This document shows, one piece after another, positions 52,548-61,766 of a stretch of 64,000 bases of DNA. The stretch comes from Pseudoroseomonas aestuarii (GTDB lineage: Bacteria; Pseudomonadota; Alphaproteobacteria; Acetobacterales; Acetobacteraceae). Every line of letters begins with the position of its first letter. Position 1 is the first letter of the stretch. The position numbers and the translations under genes were made by a program. The notes below the pieces were generated by a model, which was not told where the DNA came from, made no database searches, and saw only the letters and a program-made list of their open reading frames with translations. The DNA lies in NCBI RefSeq assembly GCF_042651065.1, contig NZ_JBHSCH010000006.1:76348-140347 (forward strand), in the 5' to 3' direction.

Positions 52548-53246
52548 ATGCCCGAAATCACGATCCAGGCCACCGACGGCAGCGGCAGCTTCTCGGCCTA
52601 CCTGGCCATGCCGAAGCAGGTGCCGGCCGGCGCGGTGGTGATGATCCAGGAGATCTTCGGCGTGAACCATGCCATGCGGTCGCTCTCCGACTGGGTGGCG
52701 GACATGGGCTTCATCGCCATCTGCCCCGACCTGTTCTGGCGCCAGGAGCCGGGCATCCAGCTCACCGATGGCAGCAAGGAGGAGTGGGACCGCGCCTTCG
52801 CCCTGATGAACGCCTTCGACCAGCAGAAGGGCATCGAGGACCTGAAGGCGACGCTGGCGGCCGTGCGCGTCATGCCCGGCTGCAACGGCAAGGCGGGCAC
52901 CATGGGCTTCTGCCTGGGCGGCCGGCTCGCCTTCATGATGGCGACCGAGTCGGATGCGGATTGCAATATCTCCTACTACGGCGTCGGCATCGACGGGCTG
53001 CTGGAGGGCAAGGACCGCATCACCAGGCCGCTGCTGATGCACATCGCCGAGCTGGACAAGTTCGTGCCGGAGGCGGCCCGCAAGGCGATCCTGGCGGGCG
53101 TCGAGGGCAAGCCCGAGGTGGCGGCGCATGTCTATCCGGGGGTGGATCACGCCTTCGCCCGCATGGGCGGCCATTCCTGGGACGGGCGGGCGGCGACCAT
53201 CGCCAATGGCCGCACGGCCGAGCTGCTGGCGCGCTGCCTGAGCTGA
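52548..53246 (+). CDS. Dienelactone hydrolase family protein
   Basis: 232 residues. The alpha/beta-hydrolase triad is complete: Cys122 in GFCLGGRLA, Asp170 in AELDKFV and His201 in GVDHAFAR. Start IMIQEIFGVNHAMR-like block at about 30-45. It hydrolyses dienelactones or related esters. It lies after a 201-base gap from the flavin reductase, which is divergent. Confidence 0.92.
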   Translation: MPEITIQATDGSGSFSAYLAMPKQVPAGAVVMIQEIFGVNHAMRSLSDWVADMGFIAICPDLFWRQEPGIQLTDGSKEEWDRAFALMNAFDQQKGIEDLKATLAAVRVMPGCNGKAGTMGFCLGGRLAFMMATESDADCNISYYGVGIDGLLEGKDRITRPLLMHIAELDKFVPEAARKAILAGVEGKPEVAAHVYPGVDHAFARMGGHSWDGRAATIANGRTAELLARCLS

Positions 53247-53258
53247 GCCCGCATCGGG

Positions 53259-53294
53259 GGGGGGTGGCTGGCCTTGATCCGCCAGCCACCCCCC
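53259..53294 (+). terminator. Hairpin after the dienelactone hydrolase gene
   Basis: GGGGGGTGGCTGGC (259-272) pairs with GCCAGCCACCCCCC (281-294) across eight bases, 13 bases after the stop. No T-tract. Confidence 0.55.
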
Positions 53295-53343
53295 TCCCCC
53301 TCCGCCCCGAAGGGTCTATGGTGCTCGCCGGAGGAACCGGCCC

Positions 53344-54180
53344 ATGAACCCTGAGACCCTGGAGGCTTCCCCGGAGGCCCTCGCCGCCCGCGTGCCGGAC
53401 GGCGCGATGGTGGCGCTGCCGCCCGACAATTCCCTGCCCTCGGTGGCGCTGGCCAAGGCGCTGATCCGCCGCGGCGCGCGGGGCTTGCGGCTGCTGGGCG
53501 TGCCGGTCTCGGGCTTCGCCACCGACATGCTGATCGGCGCCGGCTGCGTGGCGGAGGTGCAGACCAGCGCCGTCAGCCTTGGCGAGGCCGGCTTCGCCCC
53601 CCGCTTCACCGCCGCGCTGAAGGAAGGCCGGATCACGGTGCGGGACGCCACCTGTCCGGCCATCCACACCATGCTGCAGGCGGCCGAGAAGGGCGTGCCC
53701 TTCATGCCGCTGCGCGGGCTGATCGGCAGCGACATCCTGGCCAACCGGCCGGATTGGCGCGTCATCGACAACCCCTTCGCCGGCGGCGGCGATCCTGTCG
53801 TGCTGCTGCCCGCCCTCTCCCCCGACTTCGCGCTGATCCACGCCGCGATGGCGGACCGCGAGGGCAATGTCTGGCTCGGGCGGCGGCGGGAATGCGCCAC
53901 CATCGCCCATGCGGCGAAGGCCACCTTCGTCACGGTGGAGCGCCTGCACGACGGCAACCTGCTGGAGGATGAGCGCCTCGCCCCCGGCACCATCAGCGCC
54001 ACCTACATCAGCGGCATCGCCCTCGCCCCGCGCGGCGCGCAGCCCGTGGCCCTGCTCGACGAATACGGCGTGGATGCCGGCTTCATCGCCGAATACGCCC
54101 GCGCCGCCCGCACCGAGGAAGGCTTCCAGGCCTGGCTGGCGCGCCACGTCACCGAGCAGCACGAGGAGGCGCTGGCATGA
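53344..54180 (+). CDS. CoA-transferase family I subunit A-like (IpdA type)
   Basis: 278 residues, alpha-like chain: ARVPDGAMVALPPDNSLPSVALAKALIRRG at the start, VWLGRRRECATIAHAAKATFVTVERL later. Resembles GctA/IpdA. Its stop overlaps the B-subunit ATG (ATGA). Both subunits together form the CoA-ester enzyme. Confidence 0.82.
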   Translation: MNPETLEASPEALAARVPDGAMVALPPDNSLPSVALAKALIRRGARGLRLLGVPVSGFATDMLIGAGCVAEVQTSAVSLGEAGFAPRFTAALKEGRITVRDATCPAIHTMLQAAEKGVPFMPLRGLIGSDILANRPDWRVIDNPFAGGGDPVVLLPALSPDFALIHAAMADREGNVWLGRRRECATIAHAAKATFVTVERLHDGNLLEDERLAPGTISATYISGIALAPRGAQPVALLDEYGVDAGFIAEYARAARTEEGFQAWLARHVTEQHEEALA

Positions 54181-54947
54181 GCGGCCCCGAGATCAAGCCC
54201 GAGGAACGCCTCGCCGCCACCCTGGCGCGGCTGATCCTGGACCCGGCCGCGCCGCCCGCGCGGCACATCGCGGTGGGCGCCGCCTCGCCCATCCCGGCCG
54301 CCGCCTGCTGGCTGGTGAAGAAGTCCGGCCACCCCGTGCGGCTCTCCCTGCTGCACAAGCGCAGCGGCAACCCCTTCACCGAGGGCTCGCGCGAGCTGTT
54401 CGACCTCACCGGGCAGGGGCGGATCGACCTGTTCTTCCTGGGCGGCGGGCAGATCGACGGGCAGGCCAACATCAACCTGATCGGCACCGGCGAATGGCCG
54501 GGCACGGGGGCGCGCTTCCCCGGCAGCTTCGGCAGCGCCTTCATGTACATGATGACGCCGCGCACCATCCTGTTCCGCGAGGAGCATTCGCCCCGCGTGC
54601 TGGTGGAGAAGGTGGACAACATCTCCGCCCCCGGCCTCTCCGCCCCCGGCGTGTTCCGCCGCGGCACGGCGCAGGCGCTGGTGACCGGCCGCGCGGTGTT
54701 CCGCTTCGACCCGGCGCGCGGCCGCTTCGCGCTGGAGAGCGCCCATCCGGGCGAGGATGCCGCCAGCATCCGCGCCGCCACCGGCTTCGACTATGACGAG
54801 CCCGCCCATCTCCCCGCCACGCCGGACCCGACGCCGGAGCAGCTCGCCCTGCTGCGCGGCCCGGTGCGGGACGAGATGATCGAGACCTACCCCGAATTCT
54901 GCGCCCGGGTCTTCGGCGCAGCCGAGAAGAAGGACGCCGCCGCATGA
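54177..54947 (+). CDS. CoA-transferase family I subunit B-like (IpdB type), catalytic glutamate not visible
   Basis: 256 residues, beta-like chain: LGGGQIDGQANINLIGTG and EKVDNISAPG. In GctB-type transferases a glutamate lies in a YESG motif; here the corresponding stretch reads SLLHKRSGNP. That suggests IpdB-like C-C hydrolase or another non-transferase role (inference). Stop overlaps the next ATG. Confidence 0.78.
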   Translation: MSGPEIKPEERLAATLARLILDPAAPPARHIAVGAASPIPAAACWLVKKSGHPVRLSLLHKRSGNPFTEGSRELFDLTGQGRIDLFFLGGGQIDGQANINLIGTGEWPGTGARFPGSFGSAFMYMMTPRTILFREEHSPRVLVEKVDNISAPGLSAPGVFRRGTAQALVTGRAVFRFDPARGRFALESAHPGEDAASIRAATGFDYDEPAHLPATPDPTPEQLALLRGPVRDEMIETYPEFCARVFGAAEKKDAAA

Positions 54948-56185
54948 CCGATGCCCTGCCCACCAACGATTCCCCCACGGGCGCCGGCCTGGCCCGCTCC
55001 GCCGGCGCGCTGGCCGGGCTGAAGGTGATCGACCTGACGCGCGTGCTGGGCGGCCCGTACTGCACCATGATCCTCTCCGACCACGGCGCCGAGGTGATCA
55101 AGGTGGAGCCGCCGCAGGGCGACGAGGTGCGGGAATGGGGCCCCCCCTTCCAGGGCGATGCCGCCAGCTACTTCATCGGCGTCAACCGCAACAAGAAGTC
55201 GATCGCGCTCGACCTCGCCAAGCCTTCCGGCCGCGCCGTGCTGCTGCGGATGCTGGAGGATGCCGACGTGCTGGTGGAGAACTTCAAGCCCGGCTCGATG
55301 GAGAAGTGGGGGCTGGGCTACGAGGAGGTGCTGAGCAAGAAGTTCCCGCAGCTCGTGCATTGCCGCGTCTCGGGCTTCGGCGCCACCGGGCCGCGCGGCG
55401 GGCTGCCGGGCTATGACGCCATCATCCAGGCGATGGTCGGCCTCATGTCCATCAACGGCACGCCGGAGACGGCGCCGGTGCGCATGGGCACGCCGATCGT
55501 CGACCTCGCCACCGGCCTCTACTCCAGCATCGGCATCCTGATGGCGCTGCAGGAGCGGGCCCGCTCCGGCCAGGGCCAGTATGTGGACATGACACTGCAC
55601 GATTGCGGCATGGCGCTGCTGCACCCGCAGGCCGCCAACTACCTGCTGAACGACAAGCGCCCCAAGGCCACCGGCAACCCGCACCCGAACATCTCGCCCT
55701 ACTCGGCCTTCAAGACGGCGACCTGCGAGATCTTCGTTGCCTGCGGCAACGACCCGGCCTTCCGAAAGTTCTGCGCCTTCCTCGGGCTGGAGGGCCTGCC
55801 GGAGGACCCGCGCTTCCGCACCAATGGCGACCGCGTGACCAACCGCGAGGCGCTGGCCGCCATCCTGGAGCAGCGCCTTTCCACCGAGGATGGCCACGAC
55901 CTCTCCGACCGCCTGCTGGCCGCCGGCCTGCCCGCCGGCCCGGTGCTGAACGTGGACGAGGCGCTGGCCGCCCCGCACACCGCGCACCGCGAGATGGTGA
56001 CGCAGCTCGGCGAGTTCCGCGCCCTGGGCACGCCGATCAAGCTCTCCCGCACGCCGGGTGGCACGCGCGCCGCCCCGCCCGCCTTCAACCAGCATGGCGA
56101 GGACGTGCTGGCCGCGCATGGCTACAGCGCCGAGGAGATCGCCGCGCTGAAGGCGGAAGGCGTGCTGATCGAGAAGAAGAGGTAA
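54944..56185 (+). CDS. CaiB/BaiF family III CoA-transferase
   Basis: 413 residues, full length. DLTRVLGGPYCTMILSDHGAEVIKVE in part, YFIGVNRNKKSIALDL and PGYDAIIQAM are signatures; the catalytic Asp is expected in the VDLATGLYSSIGI region or a nearby Asp near residue 185. ATG overlaps the preceding stop (ATGA). It probably activates or exchanges CoA for the substrate of the A/B pair. Confidence 0.92.
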   Translation: MTDALPTNDSPTGAGLARSAGALAGLKVIDLTRVLGGPYCTMILSDHGAEVIKVEPPQGDEVREWGPPFQGDAASYFIGVNRNKKSIALDLAKPSGRAVLLRMLEDADVLVENFKPGSMEKWGLGYEEVLSKKFPQLVHCRVSGFGATGPRGGLPGYDAIIQAMVGLMSINGTPETAPVRMGTPIVDLATGLYSSIGILMALQERARSGQGQYVDMTLHDCGMALLHPQAANYLLNDKRPKATGNPHPNISPYSAFKTATCEIFVACGNDPAFRKFCAFLGLEGLPEDPRFRTNGDRVTNREALAAILEQRLSTEDGHDLSDRLLAAGLPAGPVLNVDEALAAPHTAHREMVTQLGEFRALGTPIKLSRTPGGTRAAPPAFNQHGEDVLAAHGYSAEEIAALKAEGVLIEKKR

Positions 56186-56188
56186 GTC

Positions 56189-56349
56189 GTTCTTTTTTGG
56201 AAAAAAGAACCAAAAAACTTTTGCCTGTTGGCGGTGCGCTGGCCGAGAGCGTGACGCCAAACTGACAAAGTCTTTTTGCTTCTTTTTCTTCAGAAAAAGA
56301 AGAATCCTCAGAAGACTTCAGATGGCCGCACTCCCCGGAGTGCGGCCAT
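56189..56349. repeat. Composite inverted-repeat element with three hairpins
   Basis: GTTCTTTTTT pairs with AAAAAAGAAC (189-210). CTTCTTTTTCT pairs with AGAAAAAGAAG (279-302). ATGGCCGCACTCC pairs with GGAGTGCGGCCAT (322-349). In addition the inner arms CAAAAAACTTTTGCC...TTGGCG (211-231) and CGCCAAA...AAAGTCTTTTTG (255-278) are imperfect inverse copies. The first hairpin starts three bases after the CaiB stop. Confidence 0.8.
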
Positions 56350-56376
56350 CCTCCCTTGGTTCCAGAACATCTCCCC

Positions 56377-57276
56377 ATGAACGCGCCGCTCACCCCCCGC
56401 CAATGGGGATTGCTCCTCCTGCTCGCCCTGGCCTGGGGCGGCAGCTTCTTCTTCATGGCGGTGGCCGGGCGGGCCTGGCCGCCCTTCACCGTGGTGCTCT
56501 CGCGGGTGGTGCTGGCGTCGGCGCTGCTCTGGCTGCTGCTGGCGCTGAACCGGCAGCGCCTGCCGCTGCGCCGCCCGGTGCTGCTGGCCTGCCTCGGCAT
56601 GGCGCTGCTGAACAACCTCATCCCCTTCAGCCTGATCGTCTGGGCGCAGCAGAGCATCCCGAGCAGCCTGGCCTCGGTGGTGAACGCGGCGACGCCGGTG
56701 CTGACCGCCGTGGTGGCGCATCTCGCCACGGCGGACGAGAAGCTCAGCGGCCACCGCCTCGCTGGCGTGCTGGTCGGCCTGGGCGGGGTGGCGGTGCTGG
56801 CCGGGCCGGCCGCCTTCGGCGCGGGGGCGGAGCTGCCGGGCATCCTGGCGGGGCTCGGCGCCTGCCTCAGCTATGCCTGTGCCGGCGTGTGGGGCCGCCG
56901 CTTCCAGCGGATGGGCGTGCCGCCGCTGGCGGCGGCGGCCGGGCAGACCACGGCGAGCATCCTGCTCGCCCTGCCGTTGGTGCTGCTGCTGGACCAGCCC
57001 TGGCACCTGCCGCCGCCGGGGCCGGAGGTGATCCTGGCGGTGCTGGCGCTGGGGCTGATCTCCACCGGCGTGGCCTATGCGCTGTTCTTCCGCCTGCTGG
57101 CCGAGGCGGGTGCCACCAACACCGCGCTGGTGACGCAACTGGTGCCGGTCATGGCCATCCTGCTCGGCGTGCTGGTGCTGGGCGAGGCGCTGCTGCCGCG
57201 GCACCTGGCCGGCATGGCGCTGATCGCGCTCGGCTTCATGGTGCTGGATGGCCGCCTGCGGCGCCGCGCCGCTTGA
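56377..57276 (+). CDS. EamA/DMT family transporter (second)
   Basis: 299 residues, about ten helices in two EamA halves (LLLLLALAWGGSFFFMAVAG and GLGACLSYACAGVWGRRFQRM). Exporter of unknown metabolite. ATG 56377 is chosen because 56356 lies just after the hairpin and adds only non-conserved residues. Confidence 0.88.
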   Translation: MNAPLTPRQWGLLLLLALAWGGSFFFMAVAGRAWPPFTVVLSRVVLASALLWLLLALNRQRLPLRRPVLLACLGMALLNNLIPFSLIVWAQQSIPSSLASVVNAATPVLTAVVAHLATADEKLSGHRLAGVLVGLGGVAVLAGPAAFGAGAELPGILAGLGACLSYACAGVWGRRFQRMGVPPLAAAAGQTTASILLALPLVLLLDQPWHLPPPGPEVILAVLALGLISTGVAYALFFRLLAEAGATNTALVTQLVPVMAILLGVLVLGEALLPRHLAGMALIALGFMVLDGRLRRRAA

Positions 57277-57312
57277 TCTGGCGCAACGCGGCGCGGCGCC
57301 CGGCGCGGCAGA

Positions 57313-58098
57313 ATGTGGGGCATGATCGCCAATTGCCTGCATGACCTGACCGCGCTTGGCCCTGGCGGGCTGGCCGCGCTGATGAGCGCGCTGTTCCTGG
57401 CGGGGCTGGCGGGGGGCGCCACGCATTGCGCCGCCATGTGCGCGCCCTTCGTGCTGGCGCAGGCGGCGGCCGTGTCGCCGCGCCCGGCGGCGGGTGGGCG
57501 GCTGGCGCGGCTGGGCGACGCGGCGCTGCTGCCCTACCACGCCGGCCGGATGCTGGGCTACGCGCTGCTGGGTGCCCTGATGGGCGGTGGCGCCGGTCTG
57601 GCGGGCGCGCTGGTGGAAGGCGGCAGCGTGCCGGGCGCGCTGCGGCTGGCGCTGGCGGCGCTGCTGCTGCTGGCGGCGCTGTTGATGCTGGGCCAGGCCT
57701 CGGCCCGGCTGGCGCACGGCCTGGGCCGGTGGCTGCCGCGCCTGCCCGCCCCGCGCCTGCCGGGCTTCCTCTCGCGGCATCTCGGCACCCTGCTGGCGGC
57801 GCCCGATGGCTGGCGCGGCGTGGCGCTGGGGCTGATGCTCTCCGCCCTGCCCTGCGGCCTGCTCTATGGCGCGCTGGCGGGCGCGGCGGCCACGGGCAGC
57901 GCGCTGGGCGGGGCGCTGGCCATGCTGGCCTTCTGCGCCGGCACGGTGCCCGCCCTGGTGGGGGTGGCGCTGCTCGGCCGCTTCTTCGGGCGGCGCAGCG
58001 GGCCTTGGCTGCGCCCGGCGGGCGCCGCGCTATTCGGGCTCAACGCGCTGATGCTGGCGGCGCTGGCCTGGCGGCTGGTGCAGGCACCGCTCTCTTAG
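57313..58098 (+). CDS. TauE/SafE-like (UreH/CcoS-region type) membrane protein
   Basis: 261 residues with about six helices. ALFLAGLAGGATHCAAMCAPFVLAQ at residues 20-45 carries the H-C-x-x-x-C motif and LSALPCGLLYGALAGAAATG later repeats a cysteine. This is the COG2836-type heavy-metal or sulfur transport family. Start could also be ATG 57322. Confidence 0.82.
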   Translation: MWGMIANCLHDLTALGPGGLAALMSALFLAGLAGGATHCAAMCAPFVLAQAAAVSPRPAAGGRLARLGDAALLPYHAGRMLGYALLGALMGGGAGLAGALVEGGSVPGALRLALAALLLLAALLMLGQASARLAHGLGRWLPRLPAPRLPGFLSRHLGTLLAAPDGWRGVALGLMLSALPCGLLYGALAGAAATGSALGGALAMLAFCAGTVPALVGVALLGRFFGRRSGPWLRPAGAALFGLNALMLAALAWRLVQAPLS

Positions 58099-58159
58099 GA
58101 TTTCTTCACCCCCCGCCCCCGACTCTCCCGCCCGACGCCATGGCAGGAGGGAGGGGAAC

Positions 58160-59923
58160 TTGGCACTGCTGGTCTCCGGCGAGGTTCCGAACACCATCCT
58201 GGAGAATGGCCGCCCCGGCGACTGGGTGGCGACACTCAACCTCTCCGGCATCGTCAACCCACTGGAGGTGCGGCTGATCGGCGAATCGGCCCGCCTGTTC
58301 GAGGCGACGCTCGACCGGCTGACCGGCACCGTCACCATCGTGCCCGCCATGGTCTTCGACCGCGAGGCCGACACCAGCGCCACGAACCCCGTCTTCCGGT
58401 TCGGTCTTTCCGTGCGCACGGAAAGCGGCTGGCAGGACGCGACGCAGAGCTGGTCCGTCACGCTGCTGGGGATCGACGACGCGCCACCCCGGCGCCTGCT
58501 CTTCGCTTCCGGCGGATCGGTGCTGGAGACGGATGTGGGCGGCGTCATCGGCCGGCTGCAAGGCTATGATTCCGACACCGACATCCGCAGCCTGACCTAT
58601 GAGGTGGCCTGGCCGGACTCCGCCCTGTTCGAGGTGGTGGGCGACGTGCTGAAGCTGCGCGACGGGGTGGATTTGCTGCGCGAGGGCGGCACCACCCGCC
58701 CGGTGATGATCACCGTCTCGGACGGCCGGCAGGATGCCAGCTTCCTGATGGATGTCGTGGTGATCGACGCCACCACCGTGGACACCACGCCCGCCCCTCC
58801 CGCCATCGAGCCACCTCCGCCTCCGCCGCCGCCACCGCCGCCTCCGCCACCACCGCCACCGCCTCCGCCTCCGCCACCGCCGCCACCGCCTCCGCCTCCG
58901 CCGCCTCCGCCGCCTCCGCCACCGCCGCCGCCGCCGCCACCTCCTCCGCCACCGCCGCCTCCGCCACCACCGCCACCGCCGCCTCCGCCACCACCGCCAC
59001 CACCGCCACCACCGCCGCCTCCGCCACCGCCGCCACCGCCGCCTCCGCCACCGCCACCACTGCCGGAACCCGGTTCTCCGGCGCTGCCTGACCAGCCGCC
59101 ACCGCCAGATGTGCAGAACACCCTGCACATCGTGGCGCAGGCCGCGCCGGCGCTGTTGAACAGCTTCAAGCTGGTCTGGCAGGCGGAGCACACCGGCGTC
59201 ACCGCAGGAGGCGAGGCCCATGCCTCGCTCTCCTCCGGCGGGCTGCTGTGGCTATCGGCCGAGGATCAGCGGCGGCTGCAGGCCGGCCTCGCCCAGTTCG
59301 AGGCGCCGCCCGATGCTTCCTACCTGCTGGATTTCGGCGGCACGGGCGAGGAGCGGAGAATCCTTGTCTGGGTGGCCGGCAGCGAGCCCGAGGCAGAGCT
59401 TGGCAGCCTGCTGCACGGCCTGCTCCGCCACCGCGAGGCGCTGGAGCAGCTCAGCCTGCCCAATGGCGGCAAGCTGCTCGAGGCCCTGCAGGCACTGGCA
59501 CAGGACAAGCCCGCGGGCGCGGCCTCGCTGGACCTGAAGCTGCTGGCGCCCCTCTCGCCCGCCGCCGGCCTCTCAGGCCCCCTGCAGCCGGAGAAGATGA
59601 TCGCAGCCCTGTACGACACGGTGCTGAACCGTGCGCCCTCCATTCCCGATCTGGCCCACTGGATGGGCCATGCGGGCGACGAGCCGGCCGAGGCATGGGA
59701 GGTGGCGCAGGCGCTGCTGGAAAGCCCCGAATTCCTCGCCCTCCACGCCGGGGAGAGCGACCGCGACTTCGTGGCCAGCCTCTACCGCAACACCCATGAG
59801 CGGGACCCCGCCCCCGAGCTCGTGAACCACTGGAGCGAGCTTCTCGGCAGCCACGCGCTGGACCGGGTGGAGCTGGTGCTGCGGCTGGCCCTGCCGCCGG
59901 AGGAAGGCTTCGCCCTGCGCTGA
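58160..59923 (+). CDS. Cadherin-like/DUF4214 protein with an 83-proline linker
   Basis: 587 residues. The N-terminal part (about 1-215) looks like beta-sandwich cadherin/VCBS-like domains (DVGGVIGRLQGYDSDTDIRSLTYEV in part). 83 uninterrupted Pro codons follow at 58811-59059 with no CCC codon. A unique middle domain follows, then DUF4214 (KMIAALYDTVLNRAPSIPDLAHWM to LPPEEGF). TTG 58160 has AGGGAGGGG before it; the nearby ATG is out of frame. Likely secreted or surface-exposed, with EF-P needed for translation. Function unknown. Confidence 0.78.
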   Translation: MALLVSGEVPNTILENGRPGDWVATLNLSGIVNPLEVRLIGESARLFEATLDRLTGTVTIVPAMVFDREADTSATNPVFRFGLSVRTESGWQDATQSWSVTLLGIDDAPPRRLLFASGGSVLETDVGGVIGRLQGYDSDTDIRSLTYEVAWPDSALFEVVGDVLKLRDGVDLLREGGTTRPVMITVSDGRQDASFLMDVVVIDATTVDTTPAPPAIEPPPPPPPPPPPPPPPPPPPPPPPPPPPPPPPPPPPPPPPPPPPPPPPPPPPPPPPPPPPPPPPPPPPPPPPPPPPPPPPPPPPLPEPGSPALPDQPPPPDVQNTLHIVAQAAPALLNSFKLVWQAEHTGVTAGGEAHASLSSGGLLWLSAEDQRRLQAGLAQFEAPPDASYLLDFGGTGEERRILVWVAGSEPEAELGSLLHGLLRHREALEQLSLPNGGKLLEALQALAQDKPAGAASLDLKLLAPLSPAAGLSGPLQPEKMIAALYDTVLNRAPSIPDLAHWMGHAGDEPAEAWEVAQALLESPEFLALHAGESDRDFVASLYRNTHERDPAPELVNHWSELLGSHALDRVELVLRLALPPEEGFALR

Positions 59924-60017
59924 CGGGGCAGGCCGATACACAGGATCACTTGCGACTCATTCTTACTTTCGGCAATCTGGCCCGACACCCTCTTGCCACC
60001 AGGGAGACCCGACCGTC

Positions 60018-60458
60018 ATGGCTACTCACGGCCTGCCCACCTGGCCCTGGACCGACGCGCATGTCGACGCCCTCCCCGTGCCCGAGGCGCTGCTGCTGGA
60101 AGGCATGCGCCGCTGGTCCTGCGCCACGCGCCGCGGGCTGGCCGGCCTGCCAGAGGCACGGCTGCCCTTCATCGCCGAGAATGTGGCGGCGGCCGCGCCG
60201 GCGCTGGACGCGGTGATGCGCCTGGGCGGGCACCGTTTCGCGATGGGGGAAACCGTGCATCCGGCCCTGGTGGGAGACGAGCCCGCCCTGCTGCTGGCCT
60301 TCGCCCTGGCACAGCGTGGCCCGCGGCGGGAGGCGCTGGCCGCCTTTCTCCGCCTGCTGCCACCGGCCGGCGCCTATGCCGCCATGGGTCCGGCAATCGG
60401 CCTTTCCCTGAGCTTCCGCCGCGCCGGGCTGCTGCTGGCCAACCCGCTGCGCGGATAA
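60018..60458 (+). CDS. Hypothetical protein
   Basis: 146 residues, mostly helical, neither secreted nor membrane-bound by eye. The sequence LLLEGMRRWSCATRRGLAGL, then FIAENVAAAAPALDAVMRLGG and RREALAAFLRLLPPAGAYAAM has no motif I recognise. It follows the poly-proline gene in the same direction and ends at a strong terminator. Confidence 0.65.
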   Translation: MATHGLPTWPWTDAHVDALPVPEALLLEGMRRWSCATRRGLAGLPEARLPFIAENVAAAAPALDAVMRLGGHRFAMGETVHPALVGDEPALLLAFALAQRGPRREALAAFLRLLPPAGAYAAMGPAIGLSLSFRRAGLLLANPLRG

Positions 60459-60484
60459 AAAAAGCGCGCCACCGGCGCGCTTTT
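60457..60484. terminator. Bidirectional terminator between convergent genes
   Basis: AAAAGCGCGC - CACCG - GCGCGCTTTT; A and T tracts flank the stem on both sides. Confidence 0.85.
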
Positions 60485-60515
60485 CCCGACAAGGGCCAAA
60501 GGCCCGGGCGCCGCC

Positions 60516-61766
60516 TCAGTCCTGGCGGCCCCAGGCGATGCGCCCGGCCGTGCCGCAGGCCTCGCACACCGGCTTCCACTGCGCGTGCACCTTGCCGCAC
60601 TGGCCGCAACGCCAGCGCGGCTCCTGCGGCGCGGCCGTGGCGGCGCGCAGCCACTTGGCCTCGGCGGCGCGGGCCACCGGGCTGTCGCCATGCTCCAGCT
60701 GCTCCAGCTCCACCAGCATCAGGTAGGCGCGGGCATCGGCCTCGCCGGACTCCACCAGCGCCTCCAGCTCGCTGCGGGTGCGGCCGGTCAGGCTGGCCTG
60801 CAGCGCCACGCGGGCCAGCAGCAGCCGGCTCTCCGCATGGGTGCGGTTGCGGCTGACCAGCGCCTCGGCCAGCTTCACCCGCGCCAGCGGGTCCGCCTCG
60901 CCCTCCAGATAGGCCTCGGCCACCTGCGGGTGCGGCGCGGCGGCCCAGCCCTGCTCCAGCACCGCCTTGGCGCGGCGCGGGCTGCCATTGGCGGCCATGC
61001 GCTTCGCATGCGCCAGCACGGCGGGGGTGAAGCCGGGGTCGGCCTGGAAGGCCTGGCGCTCCAGCTCGGCGGCACGCTCGGCGTCCGGCTCCTGGCTGGC
61101 GGCGGCCATGGCGAGCGGCGCGCGCGGCGTCTCCGGCGCGGCCAGGGTCAGCGCCTCGCGCCAGTCCTGGGTGCGCAGCGCCAGCACGGCGCGCTCCTCG
61201 CGCAGCCAGGCGGCGCCGGGGTGGGCGGCCTCGGCCTCCCGCGCCAGCGCCTGGGCGGCGGGCCAGTCCTTGCGCTGGATGGCCTGCCGCAGCAGGCCGC
61301 GCAGGCCGATGAAGCGGGCATCCTCGCGCTTGGCCAGCGCCTGGAAGGCCTCGGTGGCGGCCTCCTCACGCCCGGCCATGCGCTCGGCCTCGGCGGTCAG
61401 CAGCAGCAGCTGCGGCGTATCGCCCAGCAGGGAGCGGGCCTTGCGGACCTCGCTGCGCGCCGCGTCGGCCGAGCCGGCGGCGAGGGAGACGAGGGCGCGG
61501 GTCAGCACCGCGTCGCCCTGCTCCCGGCGGCGCGCGGCGCGGCGGGCGCGGGCGCGGGCCGGCCAGCCGAGCAGGGCGCGCAGCCCCACCAGCAGCCCGT
61601 GCAGCACCAGGAACAGCACGACGAGGCCGATCAGCAGCACCGGCAGCGAGATGCCGATGAACATGTCGCCCACCCGCAGCTCCACCGACCCGCCCAGGCG
61701 CATCAGCCCCCAGGCGATGGCAACGGCGACAAGGCTGAGCAGCAGCAGCCCGATGGCGCGGCGCAT
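60516..61766 (-). CDS. HemY-like TPR membrane protein with C-terminal zinc ribbon
   Basis: 416 residues. Two N-terminal helices (about 4-20 and 40-62) precede a HemY_N-like region and TPR helices. The end, WRCGQCGKVHAQWKPVCEAC plus GTAGRIAW, adds a four-cysteine zinc ribbon common in alphaproteobacterial relatives. Placed beside hemD, it is called HemY by position; its role in heme synthesis is uncertain. Its ATG overlaps the next stop (TGATG). Confidence 0.85.
   Translation of the reverse strand: MRRAIGLLLLSLVAVAIAWGLMRLGGSVELRVGDMFIGISLPVLLIGLVVLFLVLHGLLVGLRALLGWPARARARRAARRREQGDAVLTRALVSLAAGSADAARSEVRKARSLLGDTPQLLLLTAEAERMAGREEAATEAFQALAKREDARFIGLRGLLRQAIQRKDWPAAQALAREAEAAHPGAAWLREERAVLALRTQDWREALTLAAPETPRAPLAMAAASQEPDAERAAELERQAFQADPGFTPAVLAHAKRMAANGSPRRAKAVLEQGWAAAPHPQVAEAYLEGEADPLARVKLAEALVSRNRTHAESRLLLARVALQASLTGRTRSELEALVESGEADARAYLMLVELEQLEHGDSPVARAAEAKWLRAATAAPQEPRWRCGQCGKVHAQWKPVCEACGTAGRIAWGRQD

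Noticed and set aside
58597..59202. Long glycine-rich open frame on the minus strand
   Set aside because: It is the exact antisense of the poly-proline codons (CCN read as GGN); no ribosome-binding site or family support.
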